The notes under the pieces: generated by a model | Database searches by the model: none | Told to the model about the DNA's origin: nothing | What the model saw: only the letters and a program-made list of their open reading frames with translations | Position numbers and translations under genes: made by a program | Assembly: GCF_000166195.2 (NCBI RefSeq) | Contig: NZ_CM001403.1 | Coordinates: 186,001-250,000, forward strand | Length of the DNA: 64,000 nucleotides | DNA from: Mucilaginibacter paludis DSM 18603 | Lineage (GTDB): Bacteria > Bacteroidota > Bacteroidia > Sphingobacteriales > Sphingobacteriaceae | Reading direction: 5' to 3' | Part shown: one piece after another, positions 36,091 to 45,012 of the stretch | How positions within the stretch are numbered: position 1 is the stretch's first letter | How the letters are laid out: each line of letters starts with the position of its first letter

Positions 36091-37686
36091 ATGAAAAACA
36101 AAAAAACTATCTCCTTATTATTTTGCTTATCTCTGCTTGTCGCTGGTTGCAAACGTGAAGTAATTGCACCCCAAACAAAGGCTGCTCTTTTATCTGTTTC
36201 GTCAGGCTCCAGAAGCCTTGCTATTACCCCAGCTACATTTAATTGGGAAACAGTCGATTGGATGCCAACCCCTCCAGGACAGTCTCAAATTCCACCACCA
36301 TGGATAGGGCAGGGTAGCCTATCTTCCCTTTATGGTGCCGACGTAATTAATGACCATAAGGCAGCTGACGGCTGGGTACTTCTATATAATACCTTTGATG
36401 CCAACGCAACTGGAAACCTTGTTAATCCATATTTTATCTTATACAATCGATACAGGGGGATAATGCGAATTTACTTGTACACTACTACTTCTTTTGTATA
36501 CCCCTCCACCTACATTGTTGACGGCTTGAAAGTTATTAGCAACCAAAGTTCATCGATGCTTAATTTTATGGGGTCGGATATAATTGATGCCAATTCATCC
36601 AAAAATCAAACATCTTTTTCACAAATTGAGCCAGCTCCAAGTGATGGATCGGCACCGCTGGCTTCAAATAAATGGTATATGCTTCAATACGAAATTGCAT
36701 ACGATCCCCAAATCGCTAACTTTTCTTATCAGGATATACAATTAAGTTGGTTTGTCAATTTTAATAGTGTTTCAACAATATCTTTAGGGGGAACAGAGAC
36801 AGGCACTATTAAAACAGCAGCAGGTTCACCATCTGATCCATTAAATGCAGCCTTACAAAATGGAGGTACTGTTGCTGGAAAAGCTGCGGTGTCTTTTATT
36901 GGAAGTAATGTATTGAGCAACTTATCTCAAACCGGCGCTGTTAATAACAAGATTGGTATGAAAAATGAAGTGTTTAGTAAAATCAAAGACGGTGTATCAT
37001 CTGCTTTATCAGGTGCAATCGGGAATATTCCGGGTGCTATAGTTGGTATATTTAGTGCTATCATAGGTGGAAACAGTGACAGTACGCCGACAATGAATTT
37101 GAATTTGAACTCTACAATCAATCTAAATGGGACACAAACTACTAAGGGCTCTTTTCCATCAAGCCCTACCTCAGTATATGTACCCGGATCTATTATAACA
37201 TCCAGTGCTCAAAACTTTATACCGCTTTATAACAAACCTCTTGGAGTATTCAACTTAAAATCCAGACCCCACGTACTCGCAAGGCTAAATCACACTCCTG
37301 ATGCAGATGGATATTATATTACTGAATATTTCCTCAACAGTCAAATGGATCAACTAATTGTGACAAACCCAGATTTAATAAACACCTCAACAACAGGAGC
37401 TTACATAGCTCAAATGAATGAGGCTATTGTATTAATTGATCCAAATACTACTTTTTATTCAGTTAAGAACGGAATTAATGTCGAGTCTATAGGGGGGCAC
37501 ACCGCGTTTACTCAATCTATAACTGATGGTGAGCTAGATCAAATGTCGACTGGGTATTATGCGCCTTATTATGTCCCTACAGTGGCGGTAAGAATTAGCT
37601 TTCAATTAGTGCCAAACAATGGTGCACCGGCGTCTACGTTTGTAAAGACTTTTTTAGCGGATTTGGATACCATTGGTGGCTATTAG
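36091..37686 (+). CDS. Hypothetical secreted lipoprotein
   Basis: A 531-residue lipoprotein with signal and lipobox LLVAGCKRE (Cys near 20). The body is rich in Ser, Thr, Asn and aromatic residues. A low-complexity Gly/Ile-rich patch (ALSGAIGNIPGAIVGIFSAIIGG) lies near 305-330, followed by an Asn/Leu-rich stretch (NLNLNSTINLNGTQ). No known domain recognised. Codon use is somewhat more A/T-rich than the receptor gene upstream. It closes the receptor-lipoprotein unit and probably acts at the cell surface. Confidence 0.7.
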   Translation: MKNKKTISLLFCLSLLVAGCKREVIAPQTKAALLSVSSGSRSLAITPATFNWETVDWMPTPPGQSQIPPPWIGQGSLSSLYGADVINDHKAADGWVLLYNTFDANATGNLVNPYFILYNRYRGIMRIYLYTTTSFVYPSTYIVDGLKVISNQSSSMLNFMGSDIIDANSSKNQTSFSQIEPAPSDGSAPLASNKWYMLQYEIAYDPQIANFSYQDIQLSWFVNFNSVSTISLGGTETGTIKTAAGSPSDPLNAALQNGGTVAGKAAVSFIGSNVLSNLSQTGAVNNKIGMKNEVFSKIKDGVSSALSGAIGNIPGAIVGIFSAIIGGNSDSTPTMNLNLNSTINLNGTQTTKGSFPSSPTSVYVPGSIITSSAQNFIPLYNKPLGVFNLKSRPHVLARLNHTPDADGYYITEYFLNSQMDQLIVTNPDLINTSTTGAYIAQMNEAIVLIDPNTTFYSVKNGINVESIGGHTAFTQSITDGELDQMSTGYYAPYYVPTVAVRISFQLVPNNGAPASTFVKTFLADLDTIGGY

Positions 37687-37913
37687 AATTGAGTAAAGAA
37701 ATTAGTGCTTTACTCACTATTATTAGTTGTAAATTAAATTGTGATATATATTCATCTTGCTGATGGCCATTGTACATAAGTTGGTAACTAACTCTGGCTG
37801 GGTTAGATTTGCAGACCTGTAAATAAACCAGAACCATAGCAAAGAAAGCTGATGCAACTGTGAAAGACAGACAGTATAAATGTGAATGTACAGCTGAACA
37901 ATAAAATGAATTA

Positions 37914-37947
37914 AAAGAGCGCCCGGAATAAAACACGGGCGCTCTTT
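37914..37947. terminator. Bidirectional intrinsic terminator
   Basis: A perfect 12-bp stem AAAGAGCGCCCG (37914-37925) pairs with CGGGCGCTCTTT (37936-37947) around a 10-base A-rich loop, with TTAA or TATTAA on the flanks. It ends the receptor-lipoprotein transcript 227 bp downstream of its last stop. Confidence 0.85.
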
Positions 37948-38194
37948 ATTAAAGCACTTAATTACTTGCTTTAATAGGCACACAAGAGTGTAACTAAACC
38001 CAAAACGACAATAATGATTAGCGGCAAAAACAATAGCGCTTAACGCGATGACAGCTTAAGGATGCCAATGTTTATCAAATCGTTCATCGATCGCAAAAAA
38101 TGCGCCGTATATTAAGCAAAAAAATACGCACACCATCTATTTTCATCCTAACTACAGATTCTGCTGGTATACTTGTATCACCTTAATATTTAAA

Positions 38195-38450
38195 CTATTT
38201 GTTAAGCCCAGTACCTGTATCAACTATTAATAAGGCATTAGCCCAGCACTCCTGATTACCGCACCAAAGCTGAGTGTTTCCAGCCGTGGCCGATGCTTCA
38301 TTAAAAGTATAATTGAGGGCATCAAAATTCAACGCCATTCAAAACACTGGTTTCGGCATAAACAGATGTATGGCAGTTGCCCTTAGGCGGCCTTTGACGG
38401 GAATTCCGGAAAACCAGAAAATCATGAAATAAACATCCAACATTGGCCAT
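38195..38450 (-). pseudogene. Frameshifted gene remnant (C-terminal fragment)
   Basis: Minus-strand frame from about 38450 reads ...GNCHTSVYAETSVLNGVEF and stops. The next frame continues NYTFNEASATAGNTQLWCG and ...QECWANALLIVDTGTGLNK before a TAG at 38195-38197. Removing one base from the A4 run at 38324-38327 (T4 on the coding strand) joins the two into one protein-like sequence. It looks like the tail of a decayed gene, or a real frame with one sequencing error. The family is not recognised. No promoter or proper N-terminus is visible. Confidence 0.35.
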
Positions 38451-38459
38451 TTAAAGAAA

Positions 38460-39224
38460 ATGAAAAGGATTTTAATAATATGTTTCGGTTTGACTATGAT
38501 TTCAACTATAGCCAAATCACAAGACAATTATGAGATACAAGTTTATGGATCTGAAACGGTAGAAAAAGAACGAACTATGCTTGAACTTCATAGTAATTTC
38601 ACCCTAAACGGCAGCACAACAAGTACTGACGGCACCTACCCTACCAACCATGTGTTTCATGAGACCGTTGAAATAACGCACGGGTGGACACCCTGGTTTG
38701 AAACCGGCTTCTACTTTTTCAATACCATCGGCAGCGATGGCCGTACCGGCTATGTTGGCTCTCATATCCGCCCGCGGGTTGCCGCACCTAACAGCTGGCA
38801 TTGGCCCTTAGGGGTTAGCTTATCGGCAGAATTTGGCTTTCAGAAAGCTCAATACTCAACAAGCACAAGTTCGTTGGAGTTGAGACCCATTATCGATAAA
38901 AAATGGGCGGGCTTATATGTTTCGCTAAACCCAACTCTTGATAAAAGTTTTGCGGGCTCAGACCCCTATCGCGGATTCGTTTTTTCGCCCAACGTAAAGG
39001 CCAGCTACGATGTGAGTAAGGTTATAGCCTTGGGATTAGAATATTACGGCAGCACAGGGCCTTTTTTCCACTACGACCTGCTAAAAGACCAGACACATCA
39101 ACTATTTATTGCCACCGATCTTAATTACAGCGCCGACTGGGAATTTAATGCGGGCCTCGGCTATGGCTTAACCCAGGCCACCGATAAAGCCATATTTAAA
39201 ATTATTGTGGGCCGCAGGTTTTAG
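38460..39224 (+). CDS. Predicted outer-membrane beta-barrel protein
   Basis: A 254-residue protein with a Sec signal peptide (to about 20, ...STIAKSQ). It shows alternating hydrophobic strands with aromatic girdles (WFETGFYFFNTIG, WHWPLGVSLSAEFGF, VIALGLEYYGSTGPFFHYD) and a C-terminal IVGRRF with final Phe, the usual signature for BAM-dependent barrel insertion. It resembles small porin-like outer-membrane proteins of Bacteroidota, whose substrates are mostly unknown. Monocistronic between a terminator and a convergent regulator gene. Confidence 0.75.
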   Translation: MKRILIICFGLTMISTIAKSQDNYEIQVYGSETVEKERTMLELHSNFTLNGSTTSTDGTYPTNHVFHETVEITHGWTPWFETGFYFFNTIGSDGRTGYVGSHIRPRVAAPNSWHWPLGVSLSAEFGFQKAQYSTSTSSLELRPIIDKKWAGLYVSLNPTLDKSFAGSDPYRGFVFSPNVKASYDVSKVIALGLEYYGSTGPFFHYDLLKDQTHQLFIATDLNYSADWEFNAGLGYGLTQATDKAIFKIIVGRRF

Positions 39225-39436
39225 TGAAATTTAAGTGATACTTTACTAATTAAACACGTTTTTTTAAAGAGAAGCACTTTTAATTTGCCTTAATTTACTG
39301 TTGATCAAAGTCATAAATATCATCTTGAGTTTATAAGACCGGGAATATAAGTTGCATTAGCCCTATTGAGCAAAAAAATCCAACGACCCGATATATTAAG
39401 CTAATCCCTAAATTGGTGCGTTGCAAAATGCTTACC

Positions 39437-40231
39437 TTAGGTTTTAGCAAGCCTGGCTACTTCGTTTTCAAGTTTTTGGACTAAAGCTTGGAATGATTGT
39501 ACGGTAGTTTCTAATTCTTCTACTACCGATTGAATTATTTTTGAGTATTTCCCAACCGCCTCCCATATTTCCTGTATATTATTAAACGGTAATATCGATT
39601 TAGGATTTGAAAACACACCACATTTACAAACGATGATGCCTTCTTCAAATAATATATTTTCAACTTCACAAAATACAATTTCTGTGTTAGTTACAATAAC
39701 ATAGGTATGACCGATCAGAATCTGGCTGAAATTCTTAATAAACTTACCAATCAACAAGTCACCAGTGTTAATATATTTTAACATATTATTGCCACTACTG
39801 TCAATCGTAAACGCACGATACCTTGCATGATCAACGATAAATGAGCCTGGAAGATCAAAAACCGGTAAATGTTTAAGATAAGATTCCGATTTTAAATTAC
39901 GGGCATATTCAGCACTTTCGGTAACGTACAAAATTTTTGACGGCACCTTTTTTTCCGCTTGAATTTCCTGGGAAGATCGTGCTGAGTTTTCAACGTAAGG
40001 ATCAGCCTCTTGCCCGTGCAGCAACCACTCATAGCTTTTGCTATAATAACTGGCAATTTTACTTAATGACTCAAAACTCGGAAATTGGTTACCTATCTCG
40101 ATCTGCGAGTAATTGCTGCGCGATATATTTAAAATAGAAGCCACAAAGGCCTGGGAATAATGACGTTCCAACCTAACCGACCTAATTCTTTCTCCTATCT
40201 TTTTCTTTGACAGTATTTCTTGCATTTGCAA
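39437..40231 (-). CDS. XRE-family regulator with S24/LexA-like C-domain and coiled coil
   Basis: A 264-residue regulator. An N-terminal Cro/C1 helix-turn-helix (about 10-70) shows HYSQAFVASILNISRSNYSQIEIGNQFPSFESLSKIA. The middle (about 95-215) has the beta-rich form of an S24-peptidase-like sensor domain (HARYRAFTIDSSGNNMLKYINTGDLLIGKF), though no Ser/Lys catalytic pair is evident. The last 40 residues form a predicted coiled coil (SFQALVQKLENEVARL). It is divergent from the HisKA-REC gene with only 87 bp between start codons, so the two probably share control. Similar proteins in Bacteroidota often sit beside mobile or signalling genes. Confidence 0.83.
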   Translation of the reverse strand: MQMQEILSKKKIGERIRSVRLERHYSQAFVASILNISRSNYSQIEIGNQFPSFESLSKIASYYSKSYEWLLHGQEADPYVENSARSSQEIQAEKKVPSKILYVTESAEYARNLKSESYLKHLPVFDLPGSFIVDHARYRAFTIDSSGNNMLKYINTGDLLIGKFIKNFSQILIGHTYVIVTNTEIVFCEVENILFEEGIIVCKCGVFSNPKSILPFNNIQEIWEAVGKYSKIIQSVVEELETTVQSFQALVQKLENEVARLAKT

Positions 40232-40318
40232 ATATTTTTTAGTTGTTTTACGTTGTCATTATAAGGGCAATTCTGATGACTACAAATAACCGTCCACTTT
40301 CTAATTGGCTATCGTACG

Positions 40319-41323
40319 ATGGTTTTAATCTTAAAAAAAACACGGGAAACAAGGCTTATGCGGAATAATATTACTCAGAATTTTCCTGATACTCCATACA
40401 TTGTTATTGATAGCTCAAAAAATGTTATTTCGTTCAATCTCAGGGGAATTGATAGTATTAAAATATTATTAAATGTACCACTAAAATTGGGGCAACCTGC
40501 TGTAGAAATTTTTCCCCTGGGGCAAGAAGACTACATTTCGGAAATTATTGATCAATGCCTCGCCGGCCAAACGGTAATGGCAGATCTGAGTTTAATTAAA
40601 AAAATGGCGCAATTCCCCTTAAAAACTCAAATTCTGTTTATCTCATTAACACTAAACAACGATACACCCTATGCAGTTTGTCTTTTTTTACAAGTCCTTT
40701 GCCAACACAACGGAATTTTGCCGACCAATTATTACTCTCGGTTTGCTTCTCATGAATTACGGGCGCCGATAAGCAATATCCTCAGTTTAGCAAATTTCGA
40801 CAATTACGCACAGGAAAAGTTCGGTTATGGAATAAAAATAAAAGAGTTATTGCAAAATATTTATACCCAGGCTGAAAAACTAAATAATATTATTGCTACC
40901 CTTAATAATTTAGTAGCCCCAACGGTCCATTCAGAAGAAATTACGAAATATGAAAAACTGGTGAGCGACCACATCGTACTCGTTGATGACGACCCGCTGA
41001 TGAATATGATGCACAAAATGATTATTTCAAAACACAACAAAAAAGCAGTTATAAAAGCTTTTGATAAACCTCAAAATGCATTGGATTATATCTATTCAAA
41101 CAAACCAGATCTTATATTTTTAGATATCAACATGCCCGAAATTGATGGCTGGACTTTTCTAAAAAGACTGGAAGAGTATTCAGCCGACTTTTGTGTTATC
41201 ATCGTCTCTTCGTCAATTGATCCTATCGAAAAAATTAAAGCTTACACCTATAAATCCGTGAAAGAATTTATTGTTAAACCACTTACTTACGAAAAATTAG
41301 TCCCCCTTTTTATTGAAATTTAA
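40319..41323 (+). CDS. HisKA-receiver protein without a kinase catalytic domain
   Basis: A 334-residue signalling protein with unusual layout. Residues about 20-125 form a PAS-like input domain. A HisKA dimerisation helix carries the phospho-acceptor motif ASHELRAP (His145). A linker of about 70 residues then leads straight into a receiver domain (218-334) with acidic triad DDD (223-225), phospho-acceptor D269 in FLDINMP and K320 in VKP. The HATPase_c domain normally placed between HisKA and REC is missing, with no frameshift or gap to explain it. It may be a phosphorelay shuttle fed by another kinase. ATG 40358 (MRNNITQ) is an alternative start. Confidence 0.8.
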   Translation: MVLILKKTRETRLMRNNITQNFPDTPYIVIDSSKNVISFNLRGIDSIKILLNVPLKLGQPAVEIFPLGQEDYISEIIDQCLAGQTVMADLSLIKKMAQFPLKTQILFISLTLNNDTPYAVCLFLQVLCQHNGILPTNYYSRFASHELRAPISNILSLANFDNYAQEKFGYGIKIKELLQNIYTQAEKLNNIIATLNNLVAPTVHSEEITKYEKLVSDHIVLVDDDPLMNMMHKMIISKHNKKAVIKAFDKPQNALDYIYSNKPDLIFLDINMPEIDGWTFLKRLEEYSADFCVIIVSSSIDPIEKIKAYTYKSVKEFIVKPLTYEKLVPLFIEI

Positions 41324-41324
41324 A

Positions 41325-41462
41325 ATGGAATTATCAAATGAGCTCAAACCACCTGATTACGAAACAATTACCCAAAAAAAGTCCCCTTTTGCGGCTCAAT
41401 TGCCCTGGCACGTATTCCAAGAAGCCCATTCGTGGCTTATGTATTCCCCTGGCTTCCATTAA
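41325..41462 (+). CDS. Possible small protein downstream of the HisKA-REC gene
   Basis: A 45-codon frame starting one base after the previous stop (taa-a-atg), beginning MELSNELKPPDYETITQ and ending LMYSPGFH. The tight spacing suggests translational coupling, and composition is not obviously random. No family, membrane helix or signal is recognised. It could equally be a chance frame. Confidence 0.3.
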   Translation: MELSNELKPPDYETITQKKSPFAAQLPWHVFQEAHSWLMYSPGFH

Positions 41463-42012
41463 TGCATTTTATCTGTTACAAGTGCACCAGGAAATTTTAC
41501 CGGATTAAAAAGTGACAGATACCCGCCCATCTTATTGAAGCTTAGTTTTTAATATTCAATCACAGATTGAATATCCCCTGCCCTCTCCTCCCCTAATTTT
41601 TTTTAGTATTATTAAATCTGACATTGGTTCCGGACGTAGAATCGAACATTTGTTTAGCTGATTTTTATTTTCAGGTGACATAGCCGCGTAGCGCATAATA
41701 ACTTACCGATAAGAAAAACGGATAAAAATCACTTCCCATTTTGATTCCTCCTATGCACATTTCATTAAGGTAATCATGATTTTGCAAAACTAAACTGAAA
41801 AACAAAAAACTATCTTGACGAATAGACAAGCAGAAAGAGCCATTTAAGTACAATAGCAGTAGCCTATAATAACAGTAGTAACTTTTCCAACAAATAACGC
41901 GGTTATTAAATTAAGGTGAAGAGTCAACAAGCTTTTGTAAACTTTTCAACATAATTCATCCAAATGTCAGATAAATTTCTACATTTGCTTTAAGTATTAA
42001 CAAAAAGCATCA
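41463..42012. other. Intergenic region upstream of TetR
   Basis: 550 bp without a supported gene; a 60-codon minus-strand frame is not protein-like. The TetR promoter elements lie at its right end (41961-41987). Confidence 0.45.
41961..41987 (+). promoter_or_regulatory. TetR promoter -7 element inside an inverted repeat
   Basis: TACATTTG at 41980-41987 fully matches TAnnTTTG, 25 bp before the TetR start codon. It is overlapped by an inverted repeat CAAATGT (41961-41967) and ACATTTG (41981-41987), a fitting position for autorepression. A -33 TTG was not found at standard spacing. Confidence 0.5.
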
Positions 42013-42630
42013 ATGGCCATTAGCAATCCCTCAAAAGAAGATTTAGTGCAAGAGCAAATTCTGCAGGCTGCTAAGCGTCTTTTCCAGATACATGGGCTTT
42101 ATAAAGTAACTATGGACGATGTGGCCAAGGCTATTGGTAAAGGCCGTAGTTCAATTTACTATTATTACAAAAGTAAAGATGAAATATTTGATGCTGTAAT
42201 TGCTATCGAAATTAAGGAAATGCTTGGCGCAATGGCCCGCGCTGTTAATAAAGCAACCACCGTTGAACAAAAAATAAATGCCTTTTGCCTGGCCAAGTTT
42301 AAGATAGTAGGCGAAAAAAGGCCTTTTTACAAAACCCTTGATGTAGGGATGGATGCAGATGCCATGTCGCAGTTTAATCAAACTAAAATAGTGCATCATA
42401 ACCTGATTATGCAACAAGAGGGCGCCTTATTAAAACAGATTTTAAACGATGGAATTGAAGAAGGCGAACTGCAAGTTATGGACGAAAAAAAGCAAGAGAT
42501 GATCATTTTTGTACTGCTAAGTAGTTTACACGGCTTAAAGCGCGAACTCGTGATTGAAAATAATTTAGAAGCGATTGAGCCTGCGGTTGCTGCATTATCG
42601 CACGTGATTATGCACGGAATAAAGAAGTAA
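42013..42630 (+). CDS. TetR-family transcriptional regulator
   Basis: A 205-residue TetR regulator. The N-terminal helix-turn-helix is clear (KVTMDDVAKAIGKGRSSIYYYYKSKDEIFDAVI, about residues 35-67), followed by an all-helical ligand domain. It lies 62 bp upstream of an MFS exporter on the same strand. An inverted repeat in that gap and another over its own promoter suggest control of both itself and the exporter. Likely an efflux repressor; ligand unknown. Confidence 0.93.
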   Translation: MAISNPSKEDLVQEQILQAAKRLFQIHGLYKVTMDDVAKAIGKGRSSIYYYYKSKDEIFDAVIAIEIKEMLGAMARAVNKATTVEQKINAFCLAKFKIVGEKRPFYKTLDVGMDADAMSQFNQTKIVHHNLIMQQEGALLKQILNDGIEEGELQVMDEKKQEMIIFVLLSSLHGLKRELVIENNLEAIEPAVAALSHVIMHGIKK

Positions 42631-42646
42631 AAAAATTTAAGGCTTT

Positions 42647-42673
42647 TTTGACGTTTTGACAAATAACGTCAAA
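42647..42673. promoter_or_regulatory. 9-bp inverted repeat between TetR and MFS genes
   Basis: TTTGACGTT (42647-42655) and AACGTCAAA (42665-42673), separated by nine bases, 20 bp before the exporter start codon. Candidate TetR operator. Confidence 0.5.
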
Positions 42674-42692
42674 TTATTCACGCAAACATTGA

Positions 42693-43919
42693 ATGGACAA
42701 AAAAAACACAACCAGTATTTTCCGCGCTTTCCGAAACTACAATTATGCCTTGTTTTTTGGTGGCCAATCCGTTTCACAAATTGGCACCTGGATGCAACGC
42801 ACAGCCGTAAGCTGGGTAATCTATTCGCTAACGCATTCGGCTTTTATGCTGGGGCTGGCTGTGTTTGCCCAACAGTTTCCATCTTTCTTGCTTTCGCTAC
42901 TGGGTGGCATCGTATCAGATAGGTATAGCCGCTATAAAATATTGCTGATTACGCAAGCAGCTTCGATGGTACAAGCAACATTGTTAGCCGTATTAATATT
43001 AACCAACCATTATGTGATTTGGGAAATATTGCTGCTCAGTGTTGTATTAGGGATAATTAACGCGTTTGACGTACCGGCCAGGCAACCGATGATACATGAG
43101 ATGGTGAACAATAAGGAAGACCTGCCTAACGCGCTCGCGCTCAATTCGGCTATGGTAAATATGGCGCGAATGGTAGGGCCAGCCTTATCGGGTATTGTTT
43201 TGCAGACCTTTGGCGCAGGCCTATGTTTTTCTTTAAACGCGGTAAGCTTTTTAGCGGTAATTACATCCTTATTGCTCATGAAATTCCCCAAATTCATCCC
43301 ATCGCCAGTCAAAAAGAACGTCACATCCGAACTGGCAGAGGGCTTTGTATATCTCAGGCAAACTCCTATTATAGGTATCATTATGCTGTTGCTTATTTTT
43401 TTAAGCCTGTTTGTTTTACCTTATGATACCATGTTGCCGGTTTTTGCCAAGGTGATATTTAAAGGCAATGCAGCCACCTTCGGGTATATCAGCAGCTTTG
43501 TAGGTTTGGGGGCCATTGCCGGTAGTTTTTTTATGGCTTCGGTAAAAAATACCGACCGGCTCACAATCATCTTATTAGGCAGCATAGCAGTTTTAGGTAT
43601 CGGGCTGATCATGTTTTCGCGCATCAGTTATTTCCCTGCCGCCATGCCGTTTGCAACGTTAATAGGTTTTGGCTCATTGATGCCGATGACAGCGGGCATC
43701 ACCATTATACAGATGGAAGCAGCATCTAACATGCGGGGCCGTGTAATGAGCTATGTTGCCATGGCTTATTTTGGAATGCTGCCCCTGGGGAGCTTGCTAA
43801 CCGGAACTATTTCGCAAAGAATTTCGGCCCCGCTTACGATGCTTTGCCAGGGAATACTTGCATTGATTATAGCCATTACATTTACCAGGTATCTGTTAAA
43901 CAAACCTGTGAAAAATTAG
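42693..43919 (+). CDS. MFS exporter (DHA3/EntS-like)
   Basis: A 408-residue major-facilitator protein with about twelve helices. The start FRAFRNYNYALFFGGQSVSQIGTWMQRTAVSWVIYSLTHSAFMLG and GIVSDRYSRYKIL (a form of the MFS A-motif loop) match the MFS_3 / EntS group, which exports siderophores or drugs. VLGIINAFDVPARQPMIHEMV is also typical of the group. Probably co-transcribed with and controlled by the upstream TetR regulator. Substrate unknown. Confidence 0.93.
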   Translation: MDKKNTTSIFRAFRNYNYALFFGGQSVSQIGTWMQRTAVSWVIYSLTHSAFMLGLAVFAQQFPSFLLSLLGGIVSDRYSRYKILLITQAASMVQATLLAVLILTNHYVIWEILLLSVVLGIINAFDVPARQPMIHEMVNNKEDLPNALALNSAMVNMARMVGPALSGIVLQTFGAGLCFSLNAVSFLAVITSLLLMKFPKFIPSPVKKNVTSELAEGFVYLRQTPIIGIIMLLLIFLSLFVLPYDTMLPVFAKVIFKGNAATFGYISSFVGLGAIAGSFFMASVKNTDRLTIILLGSIAVLGIGLIMFSRISYFPAAMPFATLIGFGSLMPMTAGITIIQMEAASNMRGRVMSYVAMAYFGMLPLGSLLTGTISQRISAPLTMLCQGILALIIAITFTRYLLNKPVKN

Positions 43920-43983
43920 CCGGTAAAAACGAATCAGCATATTTAACTATACATAACTCACTTAAATTATTAAACAGCTTATT

Positions 43984-44293
43984 ATGGAATGGTGTCATTA
44001 TTTAGGCGGCTTTTGCGCCGGTATGTTTTTAGCCAACTTTGTACCGCATTTTGTCAATGGGATCTCGGGCGATGACTTTCCTACTCCTTTTTCAAAACCG
44101 CCGGGTAGGAGGCCTATCTTCGCCGGTAGTCAATGTATTATGGGCTTTATTTAACCTGGTGGTGGGTTACGTACTTTTCAAGGTTAGTCAGGTTGCTTTT
44201 GACCGTACCTTATCGCTTGTGCCTTTTTTTGCCGGCTTTGCAGGCATAAGCATCATGTCGGCTAAAGGATTTTCACATAAAGAAAAAAATTGA
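43984..44293 (+). pseudogene. Small two-helix membrane protein gene with a one-base frameshift
   Basis: From ATG 43984 the frame reads MEWCHYLGGFCAGMFLANF..HFVNGISGDDFPTPFSKPPG and then runs into a stop shortly after. The +1 frame continues GGLSSPVVNVLWALFNLVVG..FKVSQVAFDRTLSLVPFFAG to a TGA at 44291-44293. Together they match the layout of a common small membrane family (FVAG..ANF.PHFV.GISG..FPTPF..PPG.GLSSP..NVLW). The switch is at 44107-44112, where AGGAGG has one base too many. It is either a real pseudogene or a sequencing error; no slippery heptamer supports programmed shifting. Confidence 0.75.
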
Positions 44294-44316
44294 ACACCAT
44301 TATAAGAGATAATAAA

Positions 44317-44880
44317 ATGGAACAAAAAACACAAAACACTGCCCTTTTGATAATGGACATGCAGGCCGGAATAATTGGCATGCTTCCGGACGCGAAATCC
44401 CTGACGCAAAACGTGGCTGAGGCCATCGCCCATGCCAGGACAAAAAAAATACCGGTTATTTTTGTAACCATTGGTTTTAGAGAGGGCGCACCAGAAATCA
44501 GCATGAATAATAAAAGTTTTGCAGCCAGCAAAGCCAGATTTGGCACTGTTGATATCGCCCAGTTTATGAAAATCCCGAACGATATTGCTCCGCAACCCGG
44601 CGAAGTAACCGTTGTAAAACGCAGGGTAAGCGCGTTCACAGGCAGCGATCTCGAAGTGATTTTAAGAGCCTTCGGCACGCAGCACATCATATTAACCGGT
44701 ATTGCCACCAGCGGTGTAGTATTATCAACCTTACGCGAAGCCGCAGATAAAGATTATCGTATCACGGTATTGGCCGACTGTTGTGCCGATGGTGATGAAG
44801 AGGTACACCGGGTACTTACAACTAAGGTTTTCCCGCGCCAGGCCGAAGTGATTAGACTGGAAGAATGGCAGCAGTTATAA
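44317..44880 (+). CDS. Isochorismatase-fold protein without the catalytic cysteine
   Basis: A 187-residue cysteine-hydrolase-fold protein started at ATG 44317 (MEQKTQ); an in-frame TTG 27 bp upstream is less likely. The Asp (D14 in LLIMDMQAG) and Lys (K101 in VVKRR) of the usual Asp-Lys-Cys triad are present. The third site reads TGIATSGVVLSTLRE (127-141), so Val134 stands where nicotinamidase-type enzymes have Cys. True isochorismatases also lack Cys, so this could be an active hydrolase of that type or a non-catalytic homologue. It lies 23 bp after the frameshifted membrane gene. Confidence 0.85.
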   Translation: MEQKTQNTALLIMDMQAGIIGMLPDAKSLTQNVAEAIAHARTKKIPVIFVTIGFREGAPEISMNNKSFAASKARFGTVDIAQFMKIPNDIAPQPGEVTVVKRRVSAFTGSDLEVILRAFGTQHIILTGIATSGVVLSTLREAADKDYRITVLADCCADGDEEVHRVLTTKVFPRQAEVIRLEEWQQL

Positions 44881-45012
44881 ACCATGCTGCGCCATAGTTA
44901 AATGAGCAAAATGTGTTAAGATCCGAATATAAGACTCCTTTCTTAAAAACAAGGTTTATATTTCTTATTTTGCAAGCTTTTGCTAAATAAACTAAATAAA
45001 TTAGCATTTTTT

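Larger units (their letters stand above)
37687..38459. other. Intergenic region with terminator and gene remnant
   Basis: 773 bp. It contains a strong terminator (37914-37947) and, further right on the minus strand, the remains of a protein-coding sequence (38195-38450). Elsewhere nothing is recognised. Confidence 0.5.

Noticed and set aside
41671..41853. 60-codon minus-strand frame before TetR
   Set aside because: Aromatic-rich random translation of A/T-rich DNA; no signal peptide pattern or ribosome-binding site.
44101..44115. Programmed +1 frameshifting in the small membrane gene
   Set aside because: No slippery heptamer, stop-codon context or downstream stem-loop; a simple one-base error or mutation explains it better.
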